Shown: in pieces, positions 8,670 to 18,500 of the stretch
How the letters are laid out: every line of letters begins with the position of its first letter
How positions within the stretch are numbered: position 1 is the stretch's first letter
Assembly (NCBI GenBank): GCA_041397625.1
Contig: JAWKWH010000001.1
Coordinates: forward strand, 248,001 to 312,000
DNA from: JAWKWH01 sp041397625
Lineage (GTDB): Bacteria > Pseudomonadota > Alphaproteobacteria > Rhizobiales > Rhizobiaceae
DNA length: 64,000 nucleotides
Direction: 5' to 3'
Program-made: the position numbers and the translations under genes
The notes under the pieces: model-generated
Databases searched by the model: none
What the model saw: the letters and a program-made list of their open reading frames with translations, nothing else
What the model was told of the DNA's origin: nothing

Positions 8670-10129
8670 TCGGTGCCGCCGGCGGTCCCGAGGATGTAAC
8701 GGTCCGGCCGCACCAGCACCGCACGCGTGTCGTGGGCTTCGAGCCAGGCGGCGAGCTCGTGGTGGTCGTCGGCGTCGACGATCCGCAGGTCGGATTTCCC
8801 GGCGCGGGCGCGGATATCGGTCGGCGCGCGGCGCCAGAACGCGCCATCGACGACGAGGACGAAACGGTAGCCCGTCCGGTCGTCGAGCCGGCCGCCGTCG
8901 GCGAGCCGCGGCTGCGGAAACAGCGTTCCGGTCAGTGTCCGGTCGCCGCCGCCAAGTCCGGGGCCGAGCCGCGGCGCAATCGACTGCATGCGCGGCGCGC
9001 CGTCCGGGCCGGCAAACGCCGCTTCCAGAGCCTGCCCGCCGCCGCTCGCATTGACGAGCCGGCCAAGTCGCATCGCCGTGGCGACATATTCGAGCGCATG
9101 CGGGCGACGCTCGGCGCCGTAGCTGTCGAGCAGCGCCGCCGGCGCCCGGCCGCGCGCCACCAGTGTCAGCTTCCAGGCCAGGTTGGCGGCGTCGCGAATG
9201 CCGGCACACATGCCCTGGCCCATGAAGGGCGGGGTGCGGTGCGCCGCATCGCCGGCGATCATCAGTCGCCCGGCTCGCCAGGTGTCGGCGACGATCGACT
9301 GGAACGTGTAGACGGCGGCGCGCTCCAGCCTCGCCTCGTCCGGCGCGAGCCAGCGTTGCAGCAGGCGCCAGACCGTCTCCGGCCGGCTCATCGCGTCCGC
9401 ATCCTCGTCGCGGGAAAGCGCGAACTCGAAGCGCCGCCGGTTTGCCGGACCGCGCGCGTAGGTCGCCGGGCGTTCGGCACTGCAATACTGGATGGTGTGG
9501 TCGCCGAGCTCCGGCTTCGGCCTGTCGAGCAGCAGGTCGACCACCAGCCAGCGCTCGTTGAAGCCGAGATCGGTCTCGCCGACATCCATGGTGCGGCGGA
9601 CCAGCGAATTGGCGCCGTCGCAGCCGACGACATAGGCTGCCGATGCCTGCTCAGCCGCCATATCGTCGCTGCCCGTATGCTCGATGACGACATGGTCGCC
9701 ACGCTCGGTGACCTGCCGGACCTCGCGACCGGTCATCAGGTCGACGCCGGCAAACCGCCCGAGCGCCTTGCGCAGCGTGCGCTCCAGATCCGGCTGGTGG
9801 AAGCGGTAGCTGGCGTGCCAGCCATGCGGCCCGATCTCCTGCGGGCGCGGCCAGTCGAGCAGCAGTTCGCCGGTGTCGTCGACGAAGCGCATGCCGACAT
9901 TGACCCTGAGATTGCTCGCGATCTCGTCGGCGACGCCGATCGTCTGCAACGAGCGCATGACCTCATCGTCGAAATGAACCGCGCGCGGCAGCGGGTAGGG
10001 CGCGTCGAAACGGTCGAAGGCCACCACCGACAATCCGCAGAGGCCGAGCAGGTTGGCAAGCGTCGCGCCGGTCGGCCCGAGCCCGACGATCGCCACGTCA
10101 TAGCGTTGCGGCGCTTCCGGCTCCTTCAC
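8630..10129 (-). CDS. FAD-dependent aromatic hydroxylase (MhpA/PheA-TfdB-like)
   Basis: A 499-residue class A flavoprotein monooxygenase, predicted to hydroxylate a phenolic ring using NAD(P)H and O2. The N-terminal FAD site is GLGPTG (residues 16-21) and the second FAD motif AGDAAHRTPPFMGQGM lies near residue 290; both match the phenol hydroxylase/MhpA group. I place the start at GTG 10129, which overlaps the dioxygenase stop in a GTGA arrangement; the open frame continues upstream only inside that gene. Coupling to a ring-cleavage dioxygenase suggests hydroxylation to a catechol followed by meta cleavage. The true substrate is unknown. Confidence 0.85.
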   Translation of the reverse strand: MKEPEAPQRYDVAIVGLGPTGATLANLLGLCGLSVVAFDRFDAPYPLPRAVHFDDEVMRSLQTIGVADEIASNLRVNVGMRFVDDTGELLLDWPRPQEIGPHGWHASYRFHQPDLERTLRKALGRFAGVDLMTGREVRQVTERGDHVVIEHTGSDDMAAEQASAAYVVGCDGANSLVRRTMDVGETDLGFNERWLVVDLLLDRPKPELGDHTIQYCSAERPATYARGPANRRRFEFALSRDEDADAMSRPETVWRLLQRWLAPDEARLERAAVYTFQSIVADTWRAGRLMIAGDAAHRTPPFMGQGMCAGIRDAANLAWKLTLVARGRAPAALLDSYGAERRPHALEYVATAMRLGRLVNASGGGQALEAAFAGPDGAPRMQSIAPRLGPGLGGGDRTLTGTLFPQPRLADGGRLDDRTGYRFVLVVDGAFWRRAPTDIRARAGKSDLRIVDADDHHELAAWLEAHDTRAVLVRPDRYILGTAGGTDQLGELLSAVPAV

Positions 10130-11106
10130 CTGGCGGCCCTGGCACGCAACTCGCCGTAGAGCCACGGACAATCGGCGACCGGCGGCGCTCGCAGGCCTTG
10201 TGCCGCCGCGTCGAGGCGCATCTGCCGCAGCCGCGCCCGCGGCTCGTCCGGCAGGTAGAGCCGCTCGTGGCCCCAGAAGCTCGGGCCGGCGAAGGTCTCG
10301 TGCGGCTCCCATGTCTCCGGATCGATGACGCGCCCGCCCCAGCCGTTCTCGACGAAGAAGCCGGACGGCGAATTGGCGTAGAACGAGGTCATGTAGTCAT
10401 TGGTGTGCCGGCCGAGCGTATAGGCGATGCGGTCTTCCTCGAGTTGCGCTAGGTCGTAGCCCTGGCCGACATCGTCGAGATTGCCGAACTCGACCATGAA
10501 ATGATGAAAGCCGTGCCGGCCGGAGCCGACCAGCGCGAAGCTGTGATGCCGGCCGTTGACGTGGAAGAAATAGAGCGGGAATGGCGTCAGCCCGTAATCG
10601 CTGACGCGGAAATCGAGCACGTCGCGGTAAAACGCCAGCACCGGCTCGATCGCATCGACATGCAGAACCGCATGGCCCATGCCGAGCGGCCCGGTCTTGA
10701 AGCCCGAGATCGGCCGGCCGGGAACGAAGGGTTCGAGCGCGGTTTCGGCGTTGCAGAACAGTTCGATGCGATTGCCGGCCGGGTCGCGTGCGACGATCAG
10801 CTCGCCGACGAAGCGCCGGTCGGCAAGGTCGCGCGAGCCGGGTTCGGCGGCAAAACCGGCGGCGTCGAGCCGCGCCGCATAGGCGTCGAGATCGGCCTTG
10901 TCCGCCACCTCCCAGCCCATGAAGGCCAGCGTCTCGCCGGGCTCGTCGGAGACGACGAGCCGCTGGCGGCGGTCGTCCATGCGGAAGGCGAGGTTGCGGC
11001 CGCCACGGTCGGCAAGCTGCATGCCCAAGAGCCGGCAGGCGAAGTCGCTCCAGTCCTCCAGCCGATCCGACCGCACGCCGAGATACCCCAGGGAGGTGAT
11101 CGCCAT
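10126..11106 (-). CDS. Extradiol ring-cleavage dioxygenase, BphC-like VOC protein
   Basis: A 326-residue two-domain vicinal oxygen chelate protein resembling 2,3-dihydroxybiphenyl 1,2-dioxygenases. The second domain keeps the Fe(II) triad: His145 (GHAVLHV), a His in HHFMVEFG (about 201-202), and Glu253 (FFVENGWGG). NDYMTSFY near 236 matches the family active-site region. It should open catechol-type rings next to the hydroxyl pair. It starts three bases after the patatin gene and overlaps the hydroxylase by four bases. No meta-cleavage hydrolase, hydratase or aldolase is nearby, so any pathway is incomplete here. Confidence 0.88.
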   Translation of the reverse strand: MAITSLGYLGVRSDRLEDWSDFACRLLGMQLADRGGRNLAFRMDDRRQRLVVSDEPGETLAFMGWEVADKADLDAYAARLDAAGFAAEPGSRDLADRRFVGELIVARDPAGNRIELFCNAETALEPFVPGRPISGFKTGPLGMGHAVLHVDAIEPVLAFYRDVLDFRVSDYGLTPFPLYFFHVNGRHHSFALVGSGRHGFHHFMVEFGNLDDVGQGYDLAQLEEDRIAYTLGRHTNDYMTSFYANSPSGFFVENGWGGRVIDPETWEPHETFAGPSFWGHERLYLPDEPRARLRQMRLDAAAQGLRAPPVADCPWLYGELRARAAR

Positions 11107-11109
11107 CGC

Positions 11110-11994
11110 CTAAGCCTCCGCCATCTCCACCTTCTTCACCGCCGCATCGATCGCCTGTTTCAACTCGTCCCTTATCGGCTCGCTCTCGCGCATCACGGCT
11201 TCGATCTTGAGGAAATCGAGTACGCGGAAGCCGGAAACCGGCGGGCGCAGGAAAATGGCCGGGCGCTGCCGCGTCAGCTTGTTGGCGATGATCGACTGCA
11301 TCATCAGCTGACTGGCACCGAGCATCAGGTCGATGGAATTGGGGTTCCTGGAACTGCGACCGTGCGGTCCGCCGACCACGTCGATGGCGATCACGATGTC
11401 GGCCAGGTGCATCAGCAGGTCGTAGGGCACCGGATCGTAGATGCCGCCGTCGATCAGCAGGCGGCCGTCGCGGCGGATCGGCTTGAACAGCGCCGGTATC
11501 GCCGCCGAGGCGGCGAGCGCGGTGTAGAGATCGCCTTCCTCGTTCACCACCAGGCTGTGACCGAAGAAATCGGTCGCCGTCACCTTGAGCGGGATTTTCA
11601 GCTCGGCGAAATCCTCCGGAATTTGCGGCGGCAGCATGGCGCGCAGGATACGCTCGATATTGAACTGGGTCATGCGCAGGCCGCCGACGGCCTGGCGCAG
11701 ATTGGTCGGCCTGAGCCGCCACATCCGGCTGGCGAGCGACGAGCCGTCGCCGAGCAGCGAACGGGCATGATCGTGGATTTCCGCGCCGCTCATGCCGGAG
11801 GCCATGCCGGCTCCCATGATCGCGCCGATCGACGAGCCGGAAATCGCCACCGGGCGGATACCGAGTTCATCCAGCACCTCGATGACGTGGATATGGGCGA
11901 GCCCGCGGGCGCCGCCGCCGCCGAAGGCAACGGCAAATGTCGGTCCGCCGCCGCTGGTCGATACCGGGCTGGCGCCCGCGACTGGTGCGGTCAT
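11110..11994 (-). CDS. Patatin-like phospholipase (RssA-like)
   Basis: A 294-residue patatin-fold acyl hydrolase. It shows the GGGGARGL oxyanion loop at residues 25-32, the nucleophile elbow GSSIG with Ser55, and the DGG dyad partner at Asp182. These are the complete catalytic elements, so it is probably an active lipase or esterase. The C-terminal 100 residues are helical and charged. It is six bases downstream of the second M16 gene and three bases upstream of the dioxygenase, inside one continuous minus-strand run. The lipid substrate is unknown. Confidence 0.9.
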   Translation of the reverse strand: MTAPVAGASPVSTSGGGPTFAVAFGGGGARGLAHIHVIEVLDELGIRPVAISGSSIGAIMGAGMASGMSGAEIHDHARSLLGDGSSLASRMWRLRPTNLRQAVGGLRMTQFNIERILRAMLPPQIPEDFAELKIPLKVTATDFFGHSLVVNEEGDLYTALAASAAIPALFKPIRRDGRLLIDGGIYDPVPYDLLMHLADIVIAIDVVGGPHGRSSRNPNSIDLMLGASQLMMQSIIANKLTRQRPAIFLRPPVSGFRVLDFLKIEAVMRESEPIRDELKQAIDAAVKKVEMAEA

Positions 11995-12000
11995 CGGCGT

Positions 12001-13347
12001 TCAACCTCCGTCGACGGGATTCGGTCCGACGATCATAACCGACGGCTCGGCCGAAAACAGCCTTGCCGCCGCCTTGCGCGCCTGTTCCAGCGTCACGGCG
12101 TTGATAAGGCCGGCGCGGCGCTGGATGTAGTCGATGCCGAGATCGGAAAGCTGCAGTTCCACCAGCGTGCTGGCCACCGCGCTGGAAGAATCGAGATTGC
12201 CGACCGCATAGCCGCCGATAATGGTCTTCTTGGCCGCCTCGAGCTCCTCCTCGCTCGGCCCCTCCGCCGCCATGCGGGCGACCTCGTCGAGGATGATCCG
12301 GAGCGTCTCGTCGGCGCGGTCCGAACGTGTCGCCGTGCTGATGCCGAGGCTGGCGGCGTGATCGTAGTTGATCAGGTAGGAGTTTATGCCATAGGCAAGG
12401 CCGCGTTTCTCGCGAACCTCATTGTAGAGCCGCGAGGAAAACGTGCCGCCGCCGAGTACGTAGTTCATGACGTAGGCGGCGAAGAAGTCCGGATCCTTGC
12501 GATCAATACCGGGCCAGGCGAGGCGCAGCGAGGTCTGCGGCAGGTCGTAGTCGACATAGACGCGCCGGCCGAGTTTGAGCGCCGTCGTCTCGACGGGCAC
12601 CAGGTCGGCCTTTTCCGGCAGGTCGCCGAACAGCAGATCGAGGACCTGGCGGGCCGTCTCCTCGTCGATCGCGCCGACGATGCCGACATGGAGATTGTCA
12701 CGGGCAAAGACGCGGCCGTGAAGCGCCTTCAGTTCCGCCGGCGTCACGCGTGCGAGCGTTTCCTCCGTGCCCTGGTCGCGCCGTGCGTAAGGGTGGTCGC
12801 CGTAAAGCTCCTCGGCCCATTTGTAGGATGCCTGGGTCTGCGGATCGCGCTCGCGCGAGCGTATGCTGGCGACGATCTGCGAACGGACGCGCTCCATGGG
12901 TCCGGCGTCGAAACGCGGCTCGTTGATCGCCATGCGAACCAGCGCCAGCGCCTCGTCGCGCTGGTCGGCAAGCAGCTTGACGCTGCCGTAGACCGCATCG
13001 CGTTCCGCCGAAAACCGCATTTCCGCCGCCGCGTCGTCGATTGCTTCCTGGAAGGCGTCGCTGTCGAGGTCGCCGGCGCCTTCGTCGAACAGGCCGGTCA
13101 TCAGATAGGCGAGCCCCTCCATGCCGGCCGGATCCTGCGTCGAGCCGCCCCGGAAGGCGAAATTGATGGCGATGAGCGGGATCGTGTAGTCCTCGACCAG
13201 CCACGCCTTGACGCCTTTCGACGACGTGATTTCGCGAATGTCGATTTCGGCGCGCGCCATTCCGGCCCACGCCGAAAGGACAGACGTCACGATGACCAGA
13301 AAGACCGCCGGCCGCTTCAACAATGTCGTCATGGTCACCATCCTCAT
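12001..13347 (-). CDS. M16 peptidase family protein, non-catalytic subunit
   Basis: A 448-residue M16 (insulinase/processing-peptidase) protein with an N-terminal signal segment (LLKRPAVFLVIVTSVLSAWAGMARA). The position where active members have HxxEH reads GLAYLMTGLFDEGAG, so zinc ligands are missing. The C-terminal half keeps family blocks such as NYVLGGGTFSSRLY and REKRGLAYGI. The start at 13347 gives an ATGA overlap with the stop of the catalytic M16 gene, and AGGAACGGGG precedes it. The pair resembles periplasmic heterodimeric M16 proteases, one subunit catalytic and the other structural. Confidence 0.9.
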   Translation of the reverse strand: MRMVTMTTLLKRPAVFLVIVTSVLSAWAGMARAEIDIREITSSKGVKAWLVEDYTIPLIAINFAFRGGSTQDPAGMEGLAYLMTGLFDEGAGDLDSDAFQEAIDDAAAEMRFSAERDAVYGSVKLLADQRDEALALVRMAINEPRFDAGPMERVRSQIVASIRSRERDPQTQASYKWAEELYGDHPYARRDQGTEETLARVTPAELKALHGRVFARDNLHVGIVGAIDEETARQVLDLLFGDLPEKADLVPVETTALKLGRRVYVDYDLPQTSLRLAWPGIDRKDPDFFAAYVMNYVLGGGTFSSRLYNEVREKRGLAYGINSYLINYDHAASLGISTATRSDRADETLRIILDEVARMAAEGPSEEELEAAKKTIIGGYAVGNLDSSSAVASTLVELQLSDLGIDYIQRRAGLINAVTLEQARKAAARLFSAEPSVMIVGPNPVDGG

Positions 13348-14723
13348 CCCCGTTCCTGCTCGGCCGGCAGCAGATAGCCGGTAACCGAGACCCGCCGGTC
13401 CAGATATTTCCGTGCCGCCGCCTGCACCGCTTCGGCGGGGACCTTGCGGATACGGTCGGGCCATTCGGTCACGTCGGCCACCGTGCCGCCGGTGGCCAGT
13501 GTCGAGCCATAGATGCGGGCCATGCCGCTCTGGCTGTCGCGGGCGAAGATCATGCTCTTGACGAAGCGGTTCTTGGCCTTGTCGAGCTCGGCGTCGGAAA
13601 CGCCGTTGTCGGCGATCTTCTCGATCTCGGTGAGGATCGCCGCCTCCACCTGATCGAGCGTCGCCGTGCCGCGTGGCGAGCCGTAGACGGCGAATGAGGT
13701 TTCGTCGAGCGCCGTGCCCAGATAGTAGGAGCCGGCCGAACTGGCGATGCCCTGACGAACGACGAGTTCCTGATAGAGCCTGCTTCTGAGCCCGCCGCCG
13801 AGGATCTCCGACAGCAGGTCAAGCGCCGCCGCTTCGCCCGATCTGTCGGTATTGTAGGACGGCACCACCCACAATTTGCGCAAGGACGGCACGCTCACGC
13901 GCGGATCGGAAAGCGTGACGGTGCGGCTGGTGTCGTGTTCCGGCTCACGCGGTCGCGTCCGCGGCGGCAGGTCTGGCCCGCGCTCGACCAGCCCGTAGGT
14001 CTGCTTTGCCAGTGTCAGCACCTCTTGCGGGTCGACATCGCCGGCGACGATCAGGATGGCATTGTTGGGCGCATAGTAGCGATTGTAGAATTCGATCGCG
14101 TCGGCGCGGTTCAACTGCTCGATCTCGTGCATCCAGCCGATCACCGGGATGCCGTAGGGGTGATTCTGGTAGAGCGTGGCGTCCATCTCCTCGCCGAGGA
14201 TGGAACCGGGATCGCTGTCCACCCGCGAGCGCCGCTCCTCCAGCACCACGTCGCGCTCCGGTCCGATCACGTCGTCGGTAAGGATCAGGTTGCGCATGCG
14301 ATCGGCCTCGTAGCGCATCATGGTCGCGAGCGCTTCGGGCGCCACCTTCTGGAAATAGGCCGTGTAGTCGCTGGAGGTGAACGCGTTTTCCTGCCCGCCG
14401 ATCTCGGCCACCCGGCGCGAGAATTCGCCGGCGGGATGATTGCTGGTGCCCTTGAACATCAGGTGTTCGAAGAAATGGGCGATGCCCGACTTGCCGAGCT
14501 CCTCGTCGGCGCTGCCGACCTTGTACCAGACCATATGGGTGACCACCGGCGCGCGGCGGTCGGGGATGACCACGACCTCCATGCCGTTGTCGAGCCGGAA
14601 ATTGGAGATGACGGGCTTCTGCGCCGCGCCGCCGGCCGTCGATGGTGCCGCCGACAGTATCAGCGCAAGAAGCGTGCCGATGAAAGCCATGGCCGCACGG
14701 CCGCTCGGGAGGGATGATCGCAT
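13344..14723 (-). CDS. M16 zinc peptidase, catalytic subunit
   Basis: A 459-residue M16 metallopeptidase with an N-terminal signal peptide (AFIGTLLALILSAAPSTA). The inverted zinc motif HFFEH is at residues 83-87 and is followed by a downstream Glu-containing helix, so the active site looks intact. It probably digests peptides in the periplasm. It is coupled to the non-catalytic partner by a four-base overlap. The frame is open well upstream, but that part overlaps rsmD out of frame; ATG 14723 immediately precedes the signal peptide. It lies 70 bases after rsmD. Confidence 0.92.
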   Translation of the reverse strand: MRSSLPSGRAAMAFIGTLLALILSAAPSTAGGAAQKPVISNFRLDNGMEVVVIPDRRAPVVTHMVWYKVGSADEELGKSGIAHFFEHLMFKGTSNHPAGEFSRRVAEIGGQENAFTSSDYTAYFQKVAPEALATMMRYEADRMRNLILTDDVIGPERDVVLEERRSRVDSDPGSILGEEMDATLYQNHPYGIPVIGWMHEIEQLNRADAIEFYNRYYAPNNAILIVAGDVDPQEVLTLAKQTYGLVERGPDLPPRTRPREPEHDTSRTVTLSDPRVSVPSLRKLWVVPSYNTDRSGEAAALDLLSEILGGGLRSRLYQELVVRQGIASSAGSYYLGTALDETSFAVYGSPRGTATLDQVEAAILTEIEKIADNGVSDAELDKAKNRFVKSMIFARDSQSGMARIYGSTLATGGTVADVTEWPDRIRKVPAEAVQAAARKYLDRRVSVTGYLLPAEQERG

Positions 14724-14793
14724 GGTGCCACCTTCGGGATTCGCCTGTGCCTGCCCTCCATATAGGGGACGCGGACGGCAGGTCGAAAGTGAA

Positions 14794-15361
<568 letters not shown>

Positions 15362-15381
<20 letters not shown>

Positions 15382-16567
15382 TCCCGCTCCGGTTGCCGCG
15401 CGGCTTGCCCCGGCCACCCTTTCGATCGTCCGGCCCGTCCGCCTCGCCGGCCGGCCGCCGCTTCTTCGGACGCGCACCCGGCGCCATCCATACATTGGAG
15501 GCTCTCGAGCGCGGCGGCTCGGCCTCGCGTTTCCGGCCGGCCGCCGCTTCCCGCGAACGCCCCGGCTCCGGTTTCCTCGTCTGCAGCCGTTCCAGCGCGG
15601 CATCGCGTTGCGCCTGCCGGTCGCGGCGGCCGGCAGGCGGACGTTCGCCCTTGGCCGGTTCCGGCCGCGCCTTCCTTTCCGGCTTGTTGGAGAAGGGTTT
15701 GGCGATCGGTGCGTCGAAATCGGCGCCGGCCTCGCCGATCAGCCGCTCGCCGAGCTGGTCGCGCAGCGTGCGGCCCTTCAGCTCGACGATCTCGCCGGGT
15801 TCGATGGCGCCGAGCTGGAACGGTCCGTAGGAAATCCGGATCAGCCGGGTGACCTGCAGGCCGAGCGCGCCGAGCACCTTCTTGATCTCGCGGTTCTTGC
15901 CTTCGCGAAGCGCGACCGTCAGCCAGGCGTTCGAACCCTTCTCGCGTTCCAGCGATACCTCGATGGCGCCATAGAGCACGCCGTCGACGGCGATGCCCTC
16001 CTTCAGGCGGTCGAGCGCCGCCTCGTCGACCGTGCCGTGGACCCGGGCGCGGTAACGCCTCAGCCAGCCGGTCGACGGCAGTTCGAGCACCCGGGCCAGC
16101 CCGCCATCGTTGGTCATCAGGAGCAGGCCCTCGGTGGAGTAATCCAGCCTGCCGACCGTCATCAGCCGCGGCAGGCCGTCCGGCAGCACGTCGAACACGG
16201 TCTTGCGGCCTTCCGGGTCGCGGTTGGTGGTCATCGCGCCGGCCGGTTTGTGGAACAGGAACAGCCGGGTGCGCTCGCGCGCCGCCAGCCGTTCGCCATC
16301 GATCAGGATGACGTCCTTGTCGGTGACATTGAAGGCTGGCGAGGTCAGCAAGTTGCCATTCACCTTCACCCGGCCGTCGGCGATCATCGCCTCGGCGTCG
16401 CGGCGCGAGGCAAGGCCGGAACGCGCAATGCGCTTGGCGATGCGTTCGCCGGCCTTCGTCGCGTCGGCGTGCGGCCTTGCCGGCGCCGGCCGGGCGGACT
16501 TCGCGCGCCCGTCGTGGCGCTTGCCGGTCTTCGGGCCCGGTCTTGGCGGTTTTCGATTATCGGACAT
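15362..16567 (-). CDS. rluB: 23S rRNA pseudouridine synthase RluB-like
   Basis: A 401-residue RsuA/RluB family pseudouridine synthase. A basic N-terminal tail leads to an S4 RNA-binding domain (about 41-90, GERIAKRIARSGLASRRDAE), then the catalytic domain with the GRLDYSTEGLLL motif. The catalytic Asp is residue 142. The last 110 residues are an Arg/Lys/Pro-rich low-complexity extension common in rhizobial RluB proteins, and likely an RNA-binding tail. It heads the minus-strand run that continues to the hydroxylase at 8630 and is divergent from tadA, with an 80-base intergenic space. Confidence 0.9.
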
Positions 16568-16647
16568 GTGGTCTTCTGCCTTCGAGCCGGGTAACTAACA
16601 GGTCCGCTCGCGGGTTGCGAGCGCAAATGCCAGACGGAAGGAAGGAA

Positions 16648-17097
16648 ATGCCGGTGCGTGAAACGCCGATGGACAAGGCGCTGAACGAGGCTCGCGCCGC
16701 GGCGGCGCGCGGCGAGGTGCCGGTCGGCGCTGTGATCGTGCTCGGCGGCGAGATCGTCGCCAGCGCCGGCAACCGCACCCGCGAACTGAGCGACCCGACG
16801 GCGCATGCCGAGGTGCTGGCGATCAGGCAGGCCTGCGAGGCGCTCGGCAGCGAACGGCTGGGCGGCGCCGATCTCCACGTCACGCTCGAACCCTGCGCCA
16901 TGTGCGCCGCCGCCATCAGCTTCGCCAGGATTGCCCGGCTCTATTTCGCCGCCGCCGATCCCAAGGGCGGCGCGGTCGACAACGGGGTTCGCTTCTTCGG
17001 CGCACCGACCTGTCACCATGCGCCGGACGTCTATTCCGGCATCGGCGGGCGCGAGGCAGCCGATCTGTTGCGCAGCTTCTTCGCCGGGCGCCGATAA
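16648..17097 (+). CDS. tadA: tRNA(adenine34) deaminase
   Basis: A 149-residue cytidine/deoxycytidylate-deaminase-fold enzyme that converts A34 of tRNA-Arg(ACG) to inosine. Zinc ligands and the catalytic Glu are complete: His53-Ala-Glu55 and Pro82-Cys83-x-x-Cys86. The ATG at 16648 follows a strong GGAAGGAAGG ribosome-binding sequence and gives the usual TadA N-terminus (MDKALNEARAAAARGE). ATGs at 16627 and 16669 are alternatives. It is divergent from rluB. Confidence 0.93.
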   Translation: MPVRETPMDKALNEARAAAARGEVPVGAVIVLGGEIVASAGNRTRELSDPTAHAEVLAIRQACEALGSERLGGADLHVTLEPCAMCAAAISFARIARLYFAAADPKGGAVDNGVRFFGAPTCHHAPDVYSGIGGREAADLLRSFFAGRR

Positions 17098-17171
17098 GTG
17101 ATGTCGCAATTCCGATAGACTTGCGACCCGCAAGCCGCTGACATGCGCCATCGCGACCGCAGGAGGACAAT

Positions 17172-18482
17172 GTGGCCAGCACTTACGACGCGATCATCAT
17201 CGGCGCCGGCGTCATCGGCGCGGCAACGGCCTTCGAAATGGCCAAGAACGGGTTGAAGACGCTCAATGTCGACGCCATGGGCGAGGCCGGTCACGGTTCG
17301 ACATCGGGATCGTGCGCCATCATCCGTGTCTATTACTCGACCGTGCCGGGAACGGCGCTGGCCTACGAATCCTGGCACTACTGGCGCGACTGGGCCGATT
17401 ATCTCGGCGTGACCGACGAGCGCGGGTTGGCGGAATACCGCAATCTCGGTTGCCTGGTGATGAAGACCGAGCTCAACCAGCACCTGGCGCGCCACATGGC
17501 GATCTGCGACCAACTCGCCATCCCCTACGAGGAGTGGGACGAGGCGAAGGTGCTGGAGCGCCTGCCGCACTACAACCTCGAGCGGTTCTGGCCGGCCAAG
17601 CGGCCGGACGATGACGGTTTCGGCCAGCCGAGCGGCGGGCGCATCGCAGGCGGCGTGTTCTTTCCCACCGGGGGCTATGTCACCGACCCGGCGCTTTCGG
17701 CCCACAATTTGCAGCGCGCCGCCGAGGCCCATGGCGCGCAGTTCAGGTTCAATGTCCGGGTTGCCGACATCCTGACCCGGGATGGCCGCACGAGCGGCGT
17801 GCGCCTGGCCTCGGGCGAGGAGATCGCCGCCCCGGTCGTCGTCAATGTTGCCGGGCCCGCCTCAAGCCGCATCAACGAGATGGCCGGCGTCACCGGCGAC
17901 ATGACGATTTCCACCAGGGCGCTGAAACAGGAAGTGGTGCATCTGCCGGCGCCCGACGGTTTCTTCGCCGGCAGCGGCGAGCTGATCGTCTCCGACAGCG
18001 ATGTCGCCACCTATCTGCGCCCCGAAAAGGGCGGCAACATCCTGATCGGAAGCGAGGACCCGCCCTGCGACAGCCATGTGGTGGTCGACGATCCGCTGGC
18101 CGACGACTGGCGGAACTTCACCGGACAGTGGGACATCCAGGCGATGCGCCAGGCGCAGCGCGCGCCGACCATTGGCATTCCGGGCCGACCGAAGGGCGTC
18201 GTCGACCTCTACGACGTTACGGAGGACTGGATCCCGATCTACGACAAGACGTCGCTGCCGGGCTTCTACATGGCCTGCGGCACCAGCGGCAACCAGTACA
18301 AGAACGCGCCGGTGGCCGGAAAGATGATGGCGGCATTGGTGAATTACTGCGAGGCCGGCAACGACCACGATGCAAAGCCGCTGACCATCACCATGCCCTA
18401 TACGGGCCTCGATCTCGACATCGGCTTCTTCTCGCGCAAGCGCGAGATCAATCAGGACAGCAGTTTCACCGTGCTTGGTTGA
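17172..18482 (+). CDS. DAO-family FAD-dependent oxidoreductase (sarcosine oxidase beta-like)
   Basis: A 436-residue D-amino-acid-oxidase-fold flavoenzyme. The FAD Rossmann motif GAGVIGAATA is at residues 11-20, and GHGSTSGSCAIIR near residue 42 matches the segment after the first helix in sarcosine/dimethylglycine oxidases. The C-terminal MACGTSGNQYKNAPVAGKMM block fits the second FAD contact. A likely role is oxidation of an N-methyl or secondary amine, but no partner subunit lies nearby, so it is probably monomeric. GTG 17172 follows AGGAGG, which supports this start. It is 74 bases after tadA. Confidence 0.85.
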   Translation: MASTYDAIIIGAGVIGAATAFEMAKNGLKTLNVDAMGEAGHGSTSGSCAIIRVYYSTVPGTALAYESWHYWRDWADYLGVTDERGLAEYRNLGCLVMKTELNQHLARHMAICDQLAIPYEEWDEAKVLERLPHYNLERFWPAKRPDDDGFGQPSGGRIAGGVFFPTGGYVTDPALSAHNLQRAAEAHGAQFRFNVRVADILTRDGRTSGVRLASGEEIAAPVVVNVAGPASSRINEMAGVTGDMTISTRALKQEVVHLPAPDGFFAGSGELIVSDSDVATYLRPEKGGNILIGSEDPPCDSHVVVDDPLADDWRNFTGQWDIQAMRQAQRAPTIGIPGRPKGVVDLYDVTEDWIPIYDKTSLPGFYMACGTSGNQYKNAPVAGKMMAALVNYCEAGNDHDAKPLTITMPYTGLDLDIGFFSRKREINQDSSFTVLG

Positions 18483-18500
18483 GACAACCCGATCAGGCCA

